64,000 nucleotides of DNA from positions 3,126,206-3,190,205 of the forward strand of contig JABAKD010000021.1 of the NCBI GenBank assembly GCA_012845835.1, read 5' to 3'. Position numbers and translations under genes: made by a program. Shown here in pieces: positions 53,477-64,000 of the stretch (its first letter is position 1; each line of letters begins with the position of its first letter). The notes below the pieces were generated by a model that was not told the origin of the DNA, did no database searches, and worked only from the letters and a program-made list of their open reading frames with translations. Origin of the DNA: Undaria pinnatifida. Lineage: Eukaryota; Sar; Phaeophyceae; Laminariales; Alariaceae.

Positions 53477-53644
53477 GATCCATCTGGCAGTGACCAGATC
53501 GACACGAGCAAAGGAATTCAGCTCCTGGCTGCAATCGTGCCAATCAAAGCGGTCGCTCGTTCACGCCGGGATCAACGCTGTCATTATGCTGACAACAGTG
53601 TGCCTCCTCTACAGCAACCTTGTCTTCGCTGCCAAATTCGACCG
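53477..53644 (+). CDS. Candidate exon with a membrane segment before a strong donor
   Basis: The segment lies between GCGGCAG and ACCGGTGAGT. One frame is open across it: RIHLAVTRSTRAKEFSSWLQ, then HAGINAVIMLTTVCLLYSNL and VFAAKFDR at the donor, with a hydrophobic stretch suitable for a membrane helix. A second frame is also open. The arrangement, a membrane segment ending at a strong donor, resembles the 30716-30878 exon. No family is recognised. Confidence 0.3.
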
Positions 53645-53824
53645 GTGAGTTTTATACGCCGTGCTACCACAAGCGTGGTGCTGTCAGGACAAAACGCATT
53701 CGACGCAGCGAGCTCCTCTACTGAGAATCAACAACATCCGTATTGATATTCTATTATTATTGAGTACATACATTGATGTCATCTTTACGCATTATCAATA
53801 TCAAGATCCTCTAACATCGTGTGG

Positions 53825-53965
53825 TCGTCGCTGTCGCTGTTGTTGTTGTTATTGTTGTTGTTGTCGCTGTTGTTGTTGATGTTGTTGTTGTCGTTGTTGT
53901 TGTTGCTGTTGCTGTTGTTGTTGTTGTTGTGGTTGTTGTTGTTGTTAATGTTGTTCTTGTTGTTG
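53825..53965 (+). repeat. (GTT)n-rich microsatellite
   Basis: About 140 bp of GTT with GTC, GCT and GAT variants; open in several frames on both strands (poly-Asn, poly-Leu, poly-Val), all artefactual. Unlike the array at 15591-15652, no LINE sequence adjoins it. Confidence 0.9.
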
Positions 53966-54014
53966 TTACTTTCCATATCGTACAATTTGTCAATCAGGAT
54001 TAAGGCTTACTAAT

Positions 54015-54273
54015 GGCGCGTGATACGATAGAGGTAGCACTTGTGCACTAACTACTTTATGAATTAGAGGGGTGGCGGGGCTCCTCAACCCACACTCGTC
54101 GAAACACTTTTCTTGATGCAGTATGAATTTTTTGTATGCCTAGGCCATATGATGGGGTTGTTCATCGGGTTGCACTTTCAGCTTTGTTTAAAAAAATGTT
54201 TGGGTAGGGTATAGAGCACCTCCTGTGGGGAGCCTTGCAAAGAAAGGAGTGAACCTCTGCCGTAGCAAGCATC
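54015..54273 (-). mobile_element. MITE-A copy, reverse orientation (259 bp)
   Basis: The left end is GGCGCGTGATACGATAGAGG and the right end is CCTCTGCCGTAGCAAGCATC, inverted and diverged family ends. The interior CATCGGGTTGCACTTTCAGC and TAGAGCACCTCCTGTGGGGAG match the relic at 5590-5735. Flanking tetranucleotides do not match. Confidence 0.65.
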
Positions 54274-54969
54274 TACGATCATGTCAGCCAGTGCTCTGGA
54301 CTGCCGTATTTCGCCACCCCACCAAGCAACTGCACGTGAAATCCAGCCAACACGCAGTCCCATTTCACCTACCAGTTGGGGTGGGCAATAAATACTTGTG
54401 CAGTCATTACTTGGGCTACAGGTTGTCAAATGCCTCTAGCCTCGCCGAATGGCTTGTGCCGCATGTAGCATGTACATATCGTATCTCTTAACAAAAAAAA
54501 AACAATCATAGTCCTTAAACGGTAAGGATTAAGCAAGCTTCAACACACACCCTCTATAGAGCTACAGCAGGGGTCCCCTTATGACGCGGATTGAATAGTG
54601 ACGGTTGTGTCAACGAAATTGCTTGGCACAATTTTTCATTTCCCTCCTAAAACCTGTACATTCTCCAATCCGGAGCAGCGCCCGTTGCCGCTATTTTGCC
54701 GGTTTGGTCCGTTGTCACACACCGACGCTATAGAGGTGTCACTTCTGCTGTACTTCCAACAAGCATTTTTCCTTAACGGCCTTCATTGGTTTTTCTTTCA
54801 CACACTAACTTTACGGCATCCTCCTTTCGTTCAGGACTGCTGAGCGGGTTTAGTTTCCAGACATAGAGCTCCTCAGAGCGTCCTCGCGGAAGATGCCGTG
54901 TTTAACACGTTGAAACCTGGCTTCTCTTTTGGTTGTTTTGTGTTCGAAGTATCACCGTGCCAGGTCCCA
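54274..54969. other. No supportable gene
   Basis: Unique sequence. The frame at 54225-54491 starts inside the MITE and has no domain. A TAGAGCTCCTCAGAGCG stretch near 54866 is a MITE-A-like crumb. Confidence 0.35.
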
Positions 54970-55560
54970 GCTGAGCTGAGCTCAGCTCAGCAGCGCACCG
55001 TGCGCTAGCTTAGCAGAGCAGCGCTGTGCGGTGTCGTGCGATGCCGAGCCCTGACGTGCGATGCGGCCGTGCCCTGCCGTGCGGCGCGGTGCTGTGCGGC
55101 GCTGTGCCGTGCTGCGTGCTGTCCTTACTCTATCGTACATGCCAGGTATTTTTCGACAAAGTATTATACATCGGTACCACAGCGCTAGATCAGCAGAGCA
55201 ACGCCGTGGGGTGCCTTGCCCTGCCGTGCGGTGCGGTGCTGTGCGGTTCTTTGCCGTGCTGTGCCATGCTGCGGGCTATGCTGCGCTTACCTTTTGTACA
55301 TGCCACGTCTCATTCGACGAAGTATCATACAGCAGTACCGAGGTACACCACATTTGTACGTACTGCATTGTTAAATATCAAAACATACACTCCCAGCTCC
55401 GCTCTGCTTAAGCTCAGCAGCGGGCAGCACAGCGCCGTACGGTACCCCATGCGATGTCATGCCTAGCGGTGCGGTGCTGTGCGGTGATGCGCTGCGCAGT
55501 CTTTTGAACACACGGTACCGGGCATCATGCGAAGCACCAGGTACCGGGTACCGGTAATAC
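54970..55560 (+). repeat. GC-rich tandem repeat, units ~175 bp
   Basis: Units combine a GTGCTGTGCGGCGCTGTGCC-type region with an AT-richer segment holding ACATGCCA..TCGACAAAGTAT. Two clear copies (about 55015-55195 and 55190-55375) and a partial third near 55420-55530 are present. It opens with a perfect 22-bp palindrome (GCTGAGCTGAG and its complement, 54970-54991). Confidence 0.65.
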
Positions 55561-56329
55561 GTGTGTACTCGTCTTAGTACTTTCTTCAGTGATTGTCCTC
55601 CATCTCGGTCCTCTTCGTGCCCCCCCCCCCCCGGAAAATACACCCGTACTGCGGACCAGGACGTGGCATCGCCAACAAGCACACAGCACAGCACAGGGCC
55701 ATCCGCTCTGCACAAATAGCTTTTGACATTGTCAAATCTCTAGTTGCACCTAATCATGGGCCTCTTTTTGTCCCCTTTCACTTTCAGATGAAGGTTTTCT
55801 CGCACAAGCGTAACGGACGGCGTTAGCCGCCCGCGTTGCGAAGCCCTTGTATATACATCATTATTTTGGAGCACACCGGGAAATCGTCGGCTGTTTTGGC
55901 AGATATTTGGAGGCGATTTTGTCATCGTCTCCCTCGAACATCAAACACATTAATGACTTGAATTTGTAGAGATTTCACGCCACCACACGCCCATGCTTCA
56001 ATCGCATTTCTCCCTTTCGTTTTCAATGGCGGTGACATTGCATGACCACATCACCTCACCCGTAGTATTTGGCAATATGTATCTCTTTGTTAAAATTAGC
56101 TATGTAAGAAAAAAATGGTAACTACATGATCGTACCTATCGATTGAAATATTTCACCTTGCTATCCATGAACAATAAAAAGCTAGGAAGCTTTCAACACG
56201 TTGTTTACTACACCTAAAACCTGGGTTGCATACTACATGCAACAACCAATCTTCTACAATAACAAAAATAACCAGGCGGGTGATATAAAGGGGTGTATTT
56301 TTGCTACAACCTTCAGATTTGTTCCCTTT
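55561..56329. other. No supportable gene
   Basis: Unique, mildly AT-rich sequence with a C run at 55620-55632. Short frames only (for example 55593-55826), without motifs. Confidence 0.35.
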
Positions 56330-57580
56330 AAGGGTTTTTAGTTTCCGCGCACATGTTGAAATGCCCCCCCCTCGATCCCTCTTGTTCAAACGCCCTACCT
56401 AAAACCAAAATCTACCAGAGTAGTAAACACTACCAGTCAGCTGATATTATCTCATTATCCTTCTAGCCATCCATACCGTAGTTCCCCCCCCCCCCCCCCC
56501 CCCTCCACCCCCCCCCTTTTGTTCCCCGCCCAGTTCGTTCAAACGCCCCAAATACAACCGTAATCGGCCAGAGTAATAAACACTTCTACGCAATTGATAT
56601 CACGTCATCATCTTTCTAGCCATCTATGACGTAGTTTTCATGCATCCCCCGTTCTCCTCTCCATCGCCCCCTCCTTCCCCACACCCCGCACAATCGCCTA
56701 GACCCAGCACCGCGTGTATAGCAAGCGCCTACATACATGATTAATGCGCGCGATCGGAGTATCACACACAATGTTGCCAAGATGAGTTTCGACCAAATTC
56801 TTGATTTCATTGCTCGAGTATTTTCATATTATATGTGACCTAAACCTCTTGAAAACCCTCCCCCCCCCCCCCCCCCCTCCCTTTCATTTTCCACGTTCTC
56901 TCTCGCTCAAATGCCCCACCAAATTTCGAAATCCGCCAGAGTAAAAAACACTTCCACGCCCTGGATAACACCTCATTATCGTTTACGGCCGTCCATGCCG
57001 CTGCTGCAATACCCCCCCCTCCCCGCCCCCAACGCCCCGTCCTTCCCCACCACCCGCATCAACGCCTAGACCTAGCACCACGCGTAAAGCAAACCCCTAC
57101 ATCGATGCGACTTAAAGACCTCCCCCCACCCTCCCCCCACCCCGCCACATTTCTCCCCCCCTCCTCCCACAAGAAGATTTTATAGTTTCCACGCACGAAT
57201 TGAGCTGCCCCACCAGTCCCCTTCCCCCCCTCCCCCCCTGCCGCCCCCCCCTTTTGATCTAACTCAGGCCCCCACGTCCTTAATAGCTCCGCCCTCCCCT
57301 CACCGGTTATTCGACTTACAGGGTTCAGTTGGTAAACGGATGCATTTCCTTCCACAGCTGTCAGCTTTTGTCCCGCTCAGAAACGGGTTTTATGGTTTCC
57401 GCGCACAGACTGCCTAACATCACCCTGTTGCCCCTGATAGCTACACTGAAGTTGCAAGAGGAGTCGCCGACCTATATCCTTAATGAGGACACACAACCCG
57501 TAATACGCGCGATCGGAGTATCACATACAGCTTGCAAAGAAGAGTTTCGACAGAATATTCGATCTCACAGCTGGAGTGTA
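56330..57580 (+). repeat. Poly-C-rich repeat family P, copy 3 (longest)
   Basis: The same blocks as copies 1 and 2, with the CAAACGCCC..GAAATC(T/C)(G/A)CCAGAGTA..AAACACT subunit present about three times (near 56385, 56540 and 56905). It ends with ATCCTTAATGAGGACACACA and CGATCTCACAGCTGGAGTG. C runs reach 17-19 bases. Confidence 0.75.
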
Positions 57581-59018
57581 TTTTAATTTATATCATTTTT
57601 AATATATCGTCCACTTCGGCGTGGGAAACTAATATATTGGTTTTCTTCGTTTTTTCCCCCCGTGGGGCCCCAATGGTTAAATTTCGTGGAGGTCACTCTT
57701 CAGCCGGCACGCCTGCTCATTAGTTGGTTGGCTAGACCGTCAATGCCTCTGGTCCACCAACGTGCCAATAAGCTCGTTGGGCGTGTACTCTTAATCGTTG
57801 CTCATGTATGTGATGCACGTATATTATGCGAGTCTGCGCAGCACGCGTTGCTGATTTCAACTACGTACTCAGCAGTGAATGGTTCTTTCTACGCGCGATG
57901 TGCTCACGTTTAACCCGCAGAGTTTGCCGTTGTCACAAACCTATACTGTTGTATGCATGTGATGCAGATCAACATGCACCGACTGGCTGACGACGTGCGT
58001 GCTGGCGTTGGTGATAGAAGCTACCCTTCAGCAGCCGGTGGTTTTGCTGATGACAGGAGTGCTCGGTGATTTTGTGGAAGAGGGGGCCGCCTTTATCCTC
58101 GAGCTTCTGGATTCGTAGTCGGGAGACCCTTGCCAACATCCTGCGTACATCAGCCTGCCATCGGTACCGAGTATTTGCCTGTGGCAAAAACGTCATCCTT
58201 TCTGTCGGCAGCTCGAAAAACGTTACCTGGTATATCCTTTCTAGAACTGCACGGCGAACTTGTAGGCAGAATACTATGCATTTACCGTTGTAGTGTGCAA
58301 CAATGTTTTTAGTTTAAAACAAAAGCCGTGGGTGTGACGTATTTTTCTTCGTACTCATTTTTTTTGTACCATGTGTTCTAGAGTAGGGCGGTTCTACTCC
58401 TCCCCAAGGACACTATATTTGAGGAACTACGTTGGGATTTTGCCTGGGTTTCGGCGATACACTAATATATGGTAGTTACGCTAGGATACGAGAAGCTATT
58501 GTGCTTGAAAGCATAATCAGGGTCGGCACGGCATTTTGTATTCCATGTGAAGCACGGGAGTTGCCCCTCCAACTACTGAGCTAGACCTGTATTCCTCGAG
58601 GTACTGTAAGTAAGTGCCTTTATAAAACAAAGGAATTATACGCAGACCATCCTAAGAAACACTTGATTCAAAGGGGCTTGACGTCACAGATGGCCTGCCC
58701 GCAACACATAGCCACAGCAAAGATCAAACGCTGCGAAACCGAGCCCCAGCCTCTACTTGGCGTGTGAGTGGAGTACCACGCTAAACTCGTTCGCCGTCGG
58801 CAGGCAGGCAGGGTACCATTGCTGTTTTGGGGGATGATCTTTGGGCTTGTGGCTTACCGAGTGTCCGAGGGTAGAGAGGGACACCGTGCCATTTTTTGGA
58901 GCGATACTTCAACAACGTTCGGGAGACCTGCGGCCCTATAGAGACAAGTAACTACTGTAGTTACGCCATATGCCGTCTATAGTTAGTGTACTCGTGCAAC
59001 ACATCGGTATCGCATGGC
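57581..59018. other. No supportable gene
   Basis: Unique sequence. Open frames at 57662-57913 and 58066-58312 are under 90 codons and lack motifs or splice support. Confidence 0.35.
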
Positions 59019-59101
59019 CTGATAGTTGTCAGGACTACTGTATTTGACGCAACACCGGCCCGTTGATAGTTGTCAGGGCTACCGCACTTGACGCAACAAA
59101 C
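59019..59101 (+). repeat. 44-bp tandem duplication
   Basis: GATAGTTGTCAGGACTACTG..TTTGACGCAACA is repeated as GATAGTTGTCAGGGCTACCG..CTTGACGCAACA. Confidence 0.7.
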
Positions 59102-59202
59102 CACTCAAGGTGAATAGTATTGCGCGTTTTGCCTTTCTTATCACCCAGGGTGGTATCTAAGGTAGCCCCGGTGGTAAGGGACATGTGTAATTCGAGCTTT
59201 GC

Positions 59203-59628
59203 TTAAATATCACCGGTGGGTGGTTTCTTGCGTGGGGTGAGGTCGATGGGGTGATAGCAGTACGAGGTGCAATACTTTGCACGTGTGGTAGACCCTCCGA
59301 TGCAGCATATTGGAGCGTGCGAACATGGGCGGTGACACCACACTTCGACATGAGCAGCATGGTTTTGACGCTTTCTGGCAAGGGCCAGGGGGGGTGATAA
59401 GGGTGATGACATCGCGTAGAAAACTATTTGCAGATCACTTGACTGAATAGAGTTCGGCCGGGTGACGACAATGGGCGGACGATAGCAAGACGGGTACTGG
59501 TAGCAGTACCTGCATTGACTGCATGTATATGAACCGATCGGACAAGCCTTGGCCTGGTAAGGGTCGGGGTTATGATGGTCGTTTCTTTGGTCCAGATGGG
59601 TGTAGCACAGCTTCATTGTACCCGACAC
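59203..59628 (-). CDS. Hypothetical Cys-rich open frame, 141 codons
   Basis: An uninterrupted minus-strand frame reading MSGTMKLCYTHLDQRNDHHN, with a Cys/Tyr-rich stretch (YTCSQCRYCYQYPSCY) and another Cys cluster (VWCHRPCSHAPICC). The pattern could fit a small secreted or metal-binding protein, but no signal peptide is obvious and I recognise no family. Length alone is weak evidence at this base composition. Confidence 0.2.
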   Translation of the reverse strand: MSGTMKLCYTHLDQRNDHHNPDPYQAKACPIGSYTCSQCRYCYQYPSCYRPPIVVTRPNSIQSSDLQIVFYAMSSPLSPPLALARKRQNHAAHVEVWCHRPCSHAPICCIGGSTTRAKYCTSYCYHPIDLTPRKKPPTGDI

Positions 59629-59879
59629 AAAACAATTGCTGATTATGTTCCGGTCTCATACTTCAAATGATCCGAACATGCATAAAAATACCACCCCTGT
59701 GAATTTAGGCATAGATTCACGGCTCCTAAGGACGATAAACTACACAAGCGACTTGACTGCGGCATGCTTGGTCGGACCAAGGCCAAAAATGGTCACCATA
59801 CTCGACCTACGTTTGCTCAACACTAAGCTGGCCTACCGAGTAGATCACCCCCCGCACGAAGAGCAAAAACAGACTGTAG

Positions 59880-60344
59880 CAGTTTTTATACGCAGACGCC
59901 GCGGCTACTTTCATCTCGGATGGCTTCCACACGTACGCGCAGCTCGCGGACGCCGGTTCGCCCATCGTAGATGCCCAGGAAGAGGCCACAATACGGTTGT
60001 TTGCCGAACCAAATTCGACGAGCCGAGTGCTTTGTCATGGACAAGACAACAACTCCTCTCCGGACAAGCCCGAAGGCACCAGTAGACCTCACCACGGTTC
60101 CGACAAAATCAAGTGGTTGGTCAACTACTGTTTTGCGGGATGTTTCGTTGGCCACCTATCAATACCGATATTTCGGGATGTTTCATTCGTCAACGTTAAC
60201 ATACACGCAAATTTCACATCAAATCCCGCCGGCAACACAAACATGCCGAACAAAGTATACGGAGCAATGCGTTCGGGGACCGAACCCGCGATTGGTGCCA
60301 AGGGGACCGATGCATTAGGGGGCCCAATCGAGTACTTTAGCTAG
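59880..60344 (+). CDS. Hypothetical frame or last exon, 154 codons
   Basis: A frame open from a stop at 59877 to a stop at 60342-60344. It reads AATFISDGFHTYAQLADAGS, PIVDAQEEATIRLFAEPNST, then a Ser/Pro/His-rich part, IKWLVNYCFAGCFVGHLSIP and VNVNIHANFTSNPAGN. The upstream ACTGTAG could be a splice acceptor, so it may be a terminal exon. Other frames overlap it. The composition is protein-like, but no family is recognised. Confidence 0.25.
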   Translation, partial: QFLYADAAATFISDGFHTYAQLADAGSPIVDAQEEATIRLFAEPNSTSRVLCHGQDNNSSPDKPEGTSRPHHGSDKIKWLVNYCFAGCFVGHLSIPIFRDVSFVNVNIHANFTSNPAGNTNMPNKVYGAMRSGTEPAIGAKGTDALGGPIEYFS

Positions 60345-60390
60345 GGAAACGGTGCATTAGGAGCCTGCATCGAATATTTTAGAGAGATTA
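60303..60390 (+). repeat. Short tandem duplication, ~45 bp
   Basis: GATGCATTAGGGGGCCCAATCGAGTACTTTAG is followed by GGTGCATTAGGAGCCTGCATCGAATATTTTAG, a diverged duplicate spanning the end of the preceding frame. Confidence 0.6.
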
Positions 60391-61139
60391 CCGGTATGCT
60401 ACGGGGTCGAAACTGGACATGGGCTACGAAACGGGCTTAGCGTGGACCCGTTCGAAGACCACCGGTGAAACACTATCCTTCCCGCGAAGATTGTCCTTTT
60501 CGTTGCGGGCTGTCATAATCGTACTTTGGCATTCATTATCCATGTGGCGTTCGTTCATACTTCGTGGATAGTTTATATCCCCAGAGCGTTCTACTTGTTT
60601 TGAAATATCGCTAACGATTACTTCGTAGTTCAGAACTCTACGGTGGCAAACGCATCTTCAGATTATGGAATTGGCAATCTATTCGTCGATGAGGCTGAAA
60701 AGAAGGCCAAGTAAGGTCAAGTCGCCACCGTTGGAAACCAGATCGATTGGGGAGTACTATTTCGTATTCAGTAAATTCGCTCGATGTAGGCAAAGTGTTA
60801 CACAGCCATTACTTGCTCTGAATGCCCCGGGAAATATTTCCGGATTGGCAAAAAGTAATATTAATTCACCGAATTAGTGCGGAACGAGTAGTTTCTTAAT
60901 TACACCCCGTGAAATATTTTACCGTTCGTGTGTATGCTCTAGCTAACGAACGCAGATCTTTCCAGAACCAGACTGATTACAAGTTGTATTGTGGATGTAT
61001 TCGCGAGATGTGTCAACTTCGCATTGGCCAAAGCTGAAGCCATCCCAGGAAGCACCCCTTGCCCACTTTGAATCCTCTCTTCAACGCATCGAGGAATTTT
61101 CCAATGAAACAAATGCGTGTCTATTCCGACCTAATTTTA
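60391..61139. other. Intergenic; one weak exon-like piece
   Basis: At about 60628-60708 a frame reads VVQNSTVANASSDYGIGNLF and VDEAEKKAK up to a donor-like CCAAGTAAGG, but the acceptor side is unclear. The rest holds nothing recognisable. Confidence 0.25.
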
Positions 61140-64000
61140 GTACATTTTGACCAACGACTTCGTACCAATTAAGAGAGGCACGGTTCAATGTCAAAAACGT
61201 ATCCACTACCGGATAACCTTCGCCGACTTCGTACCGATCGCGATGACGCCAACCCTAACCTGGCACCCTCTGAATAAAAGCCCTAGAAAAACTAAGGGGG
61301 CGACTTCGCGTCATAAATCGTATCTCGTGCTATCCATTTTTTTCGACCTCGAAATCTTCGTACCGATGGTTGGGTATGCCTCTTCGGAAAAAACAAATCG
61401 GAAGGAGGGGTGGATCGCTCCATAAATTTCCCGCATGTCTATTCCACAGCCTAATATACAGTTGTGATGGATATTTGCTTACCACTGCCGGTTTCATACC
61501 AACACATTTGCCAGTTGTGCTAGTCTCATAGCCTCATAAACCGCGTTCGTACTGACCAAACTGGCGCCATCTCTTTAAATACCTCAACCATGGTAGAGCT
61601 GTCCTTTCACGCATAAAGTACGGTCGATAAATCAAGATAAGGCCTACGCCAGCGTTGTTACGGTGATGTTGCCGCTACATCTAATTTGATGCAAACTGGA
61701 AACACACCCTCAGCTGATACCACCTGTGCTTAAAATATATTATCCGACTATATACCCTCCTCGAAACGCAGAGGATGTTTCTTCGATTTAAAGGCCCGCG
61801 AGCCTTTCCCTGTCTGGTTCAGCACATGTTGACCCCCCAAAAGACTTCATACCGGCCGAGCTTCCGTTAGAGCAACCTTCCGGATCGGGTTCGTACCAAT
61901 CAAACTGCCACAATATCTTGGGAACACTCGACCTATTTTGGGACGATTCTTTTACACGCAAAAATTTAGTTCGATGAAGAAAACCCCTGGTCAATTTGAC
62001 AACCAAATCTACCGTACGTAGTACATGCCTTTCTCCGCCGACTTTGTACTAATACAATTGCCACTAGCTCTACGAGCTGGGCCAGCCATAGAACGACTCA
62101 GCGCATAAAGCATCCTAGAGTCGGAGATAGTCAAACACTACGAGTTAGGACTTGAAATTTGGAAGCACTGACCGTGGCTTAACAATGCATGTGCAGGTTA
62201 AAACAGTTTGAGAATCCGACTCAAACTCGCAGAGAAATTCAAGAAAACTCAAAATTGCCATTTTTCTCAACATTTTTGGTCTACAAATGTGTATTCACGG
62301 CTCCGAAATCGTCTTTCCCGATCTACGTGAAAATTGGTGTAGATGATCCTGGGGACACAAGTAGACGATAGATATCAGTTGCACTGCCCAATAATTCCTG
62401 ATCCATCACGAGATATGACCAAAAAATGGTTTCTATACATTAAAGAAGTAGTGATAAGAACAAGTGGTATTACTGCGATGCTCCGCTCAATTTTGCGAGT
62501 TTCGATCTGAAATTTTATCCTCATATTTGAACCGCCTGTGCAAACAAACGCGAGACTCGCTTTTTCTTCTTTTTTTCAGAAAAGTTATGGTGCTTTTGCA
62601 TTTTTTCGGGTCGTTGTATCGATCATATCTCTCGAACAAAAAAAAAGAAAAAAAGCGAAAGTCTCACGTCTGTTGCCTGGTGAATGATAAACACCGTGTC
62701 AAAACCTCACATTCGAACATGTAAAATTGAGCGGGGCATCGCCAATTTGACTCGAAATCAGCATATTGGCTGGCCCAGCTCGTAGTATTTCAGTGGCATA
62801 CACGAAGTTCGTACTGATCAAATTTACCCTATATCTCGAACTACCTCAACAAAGTTAAAGTTGTCCTTTCACGCGTAAGGCACGGTCGACAAACCGGCCC
62901 GTTGATATGGTATCTTTCGCGACCAAATCGAGCTGGGGCCTCCGCCAGCTTTTCATGGGTGACGTTGACGCTACCGGTAGGGTGGGGGGTACAGAAACCT
63001 AAGCCTCGTTGTAGACACCAGTGTTGAAAAAACCTCATCTCATTTGAAAGCCTCCTTGAACCCCAGAGGAGTATTATCCGAAGTATTCGCCCGCGGGCCT
63101 TTTCCGGTTTGGTTTAGAACATTTTGACTTAATAACACGTCTTCGTGCCGGCCAAGCACCCGCTACTATTAATAATACCTTCTTAACAGACCTACGTACA
63201 AATGAAATTGCCTCCATCTCTTGGGAGCACTCGACCTATTTAAGAACGATTAATATCCCACACAACATATGTGTTCAATGGACAGGACTAAGGGCCAATT
63301 TAACCAAATCTACAGCAGTAGTACATTTTTACCTCCGCCGACTTCGTACCAACACAACTGCACAAACGTTAGCCTCAGTCATATATTCTAACTTCGTGTT
63401 ACCAAACGGGCGCTATCTCTTTAAATACCTCAACCAAGCTAGAGCTGGCCTTTCACGCATAAAGTACGGTCGACCCGACGAAACACTGGTATGGTGTCTA
63501 CCGTGAATAAATCGGCCTACGGCATCCGCCAGCTTTGTATCGGTGATGTCGCCGCTACATCTAGGATGAAGCAAATAGAAAACAAACCCTTAGCTGAGAC
63601 TAGTGGCTGAACTACCTCAAACATATTGAGAAGGCAGATGGTTAGTGTCTTTTTTTCAAAGGACAAGGAGCATTTTCCGGTCTGGTCCAGTACATTTTGC
63701 CCCCCAACGACTTCGTACCTGTCAGGCAGCTGCTATAATTCCGAACCGACGTCGTCCGGATAAACCATGTCACCATCTCCTAAAAACACTCAATCAATCT
63801 TGCAACGATCCTTCACACGCAAAATATGGGTTCGATGAAGACGACCCCTTGTCAATATAACACCCAAATCTGCAGTAAGTAGTAACTATCTTCCTCCACC
63901 GACTTCCTACCAATCCAGTTGCCACGAACGCTAGTCTGATTGCGTCATGCACCATATTCGTACCAATCAAACTGGCGCTATATCCCGTAAAAGATATCAA
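61140..64000 (+). repeat. Satellite of ~570 bp units, running off the window
   Basis: Unit landmarks are TTCGTACCAATCAAACTGGCG, AAATACCTCAACCA..AGAGCTG, CCTTTCACGCATAAAGTACGGTCGA, GCCGCTACATCTA, CCGGTCTGGTCCAGTACATTTT and CGCCGACTTCGTACC. The first landmark occurs near 61545, 62810 (diverged), 63390 and 63955, so the intact spacing is about 565-580 bp. The interval 61545-62810 is longer because of an inserted element. Units differ by many substitutions. A looser related stretch begins near 61140. Confidence 0.75.
62070..62785 (+). mobile_element. 716-bp insertion with perfect 18-bp terminal inverted repeats
   Basis: The ends are CTACGAGCTGGGCCAGCC (62070-62087) and its exact reverse complement GGCTGGCCCAGCTCGTAG (62768-62785). 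A further GCCACT/AGTGGC match lies just outside, at 62060-62065 and 62792-62797, separated from the core repeat by a few bases. The insert interrupts a satellite unit. The interior is AT-rich with pyrimidine and purine runs and only short frames (86 codons at 62464-62724), so it is probably a non-autonomous DNA transposon. No clean target duplication is seen. Confidence 0.65.

Noticed and set aside
53785-54013. Poly-Asn, poly-Leu and poly-Val frames
   Set aside because: Translations of the GTT microsatellite.

Overview
The window is nuclear eukaryotic DNA made almost entirely of repeats and decayed mobile elements. I see no operons, no bacterial gene layout and no complete ordinary protein gene. 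TTAGGG-type interstitial telomere arrays, a Ty1/copia-type retroelement, an AP-endonuclease LINE, tRNA-derived SINEs and small inverted-repeat elements fit a large, repeat-rich protist or algal genome. A stramenopile alga is my guess from the style of the copia and LINE proteins, with low certainty. Most long open frames here come from low-complexity repeats whose period is a multiple of three, or run antisense to mobile-element genes.

Layout. 0-10 kb: two families of short inverted-terminal-repeat elements (called MITE-A and MITE-B here), one candidate exon with two decayed copies, and one copy of an AT-rich repeat (family E). 10-17 kb: a full-length but dead LINE on the minus strand, a tandem and inverted cluster of tRNA-like repeats, then a 5'-truncated second LINE copy. 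17.1-20.6 kb: a 3.5 kb palindrome carrying two divergent, differently broken copies of an unknown gene. 20.6-24 kb: tRNA-derived SINEs and a poly-C-rich repeat. 24.7-27.35 kb: a 12-bp palindromic minisatellite arranged in higher-order units separated by TTAGGG tracts. 27.4-33 kb: an E fragment, MITE-A copies, four tandem exon-like segments, a 290 bp pentanucleotide array and a SINE. 33-39.7 kb: a degraded copia element with a dispersed repeat (family R) at both ends. 40-45.8 kb: simple repeats and a foldback-like element whose inverted arms carry ~285 bp tandem units. 46-60 kb: sparse unique sequence with poly-C repeats, MITE-A copies and a few isolated exon-like segments. 61-64 kb: a ~570 bp tandem satellite, interrupted by a 716 bp insertion with perfect 18 bp terminal inverted repeats, that runs off the window.

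How the parts fit together. Autonomous machinery, all visibly inactivated here, is limited to the LINE (endonuclease and reverse transcriptase) and the copia element (gag, protease, integrase, reverse transcriptase, RNase H). The SINEs and MITEs have no coding capacity and would depend on enzymes supplied from elsewhere. The host-gene signal is limited to a handful of short open segments with good splice sites, several encoding a membrane segment. They may be exons of genes with very long, transposon-filled introns, or exon relics. The most unusual structures are the large palindrome, the foldback-like element, the telomere-punctuated minisatellite and the inverted tRNA-like cluster.
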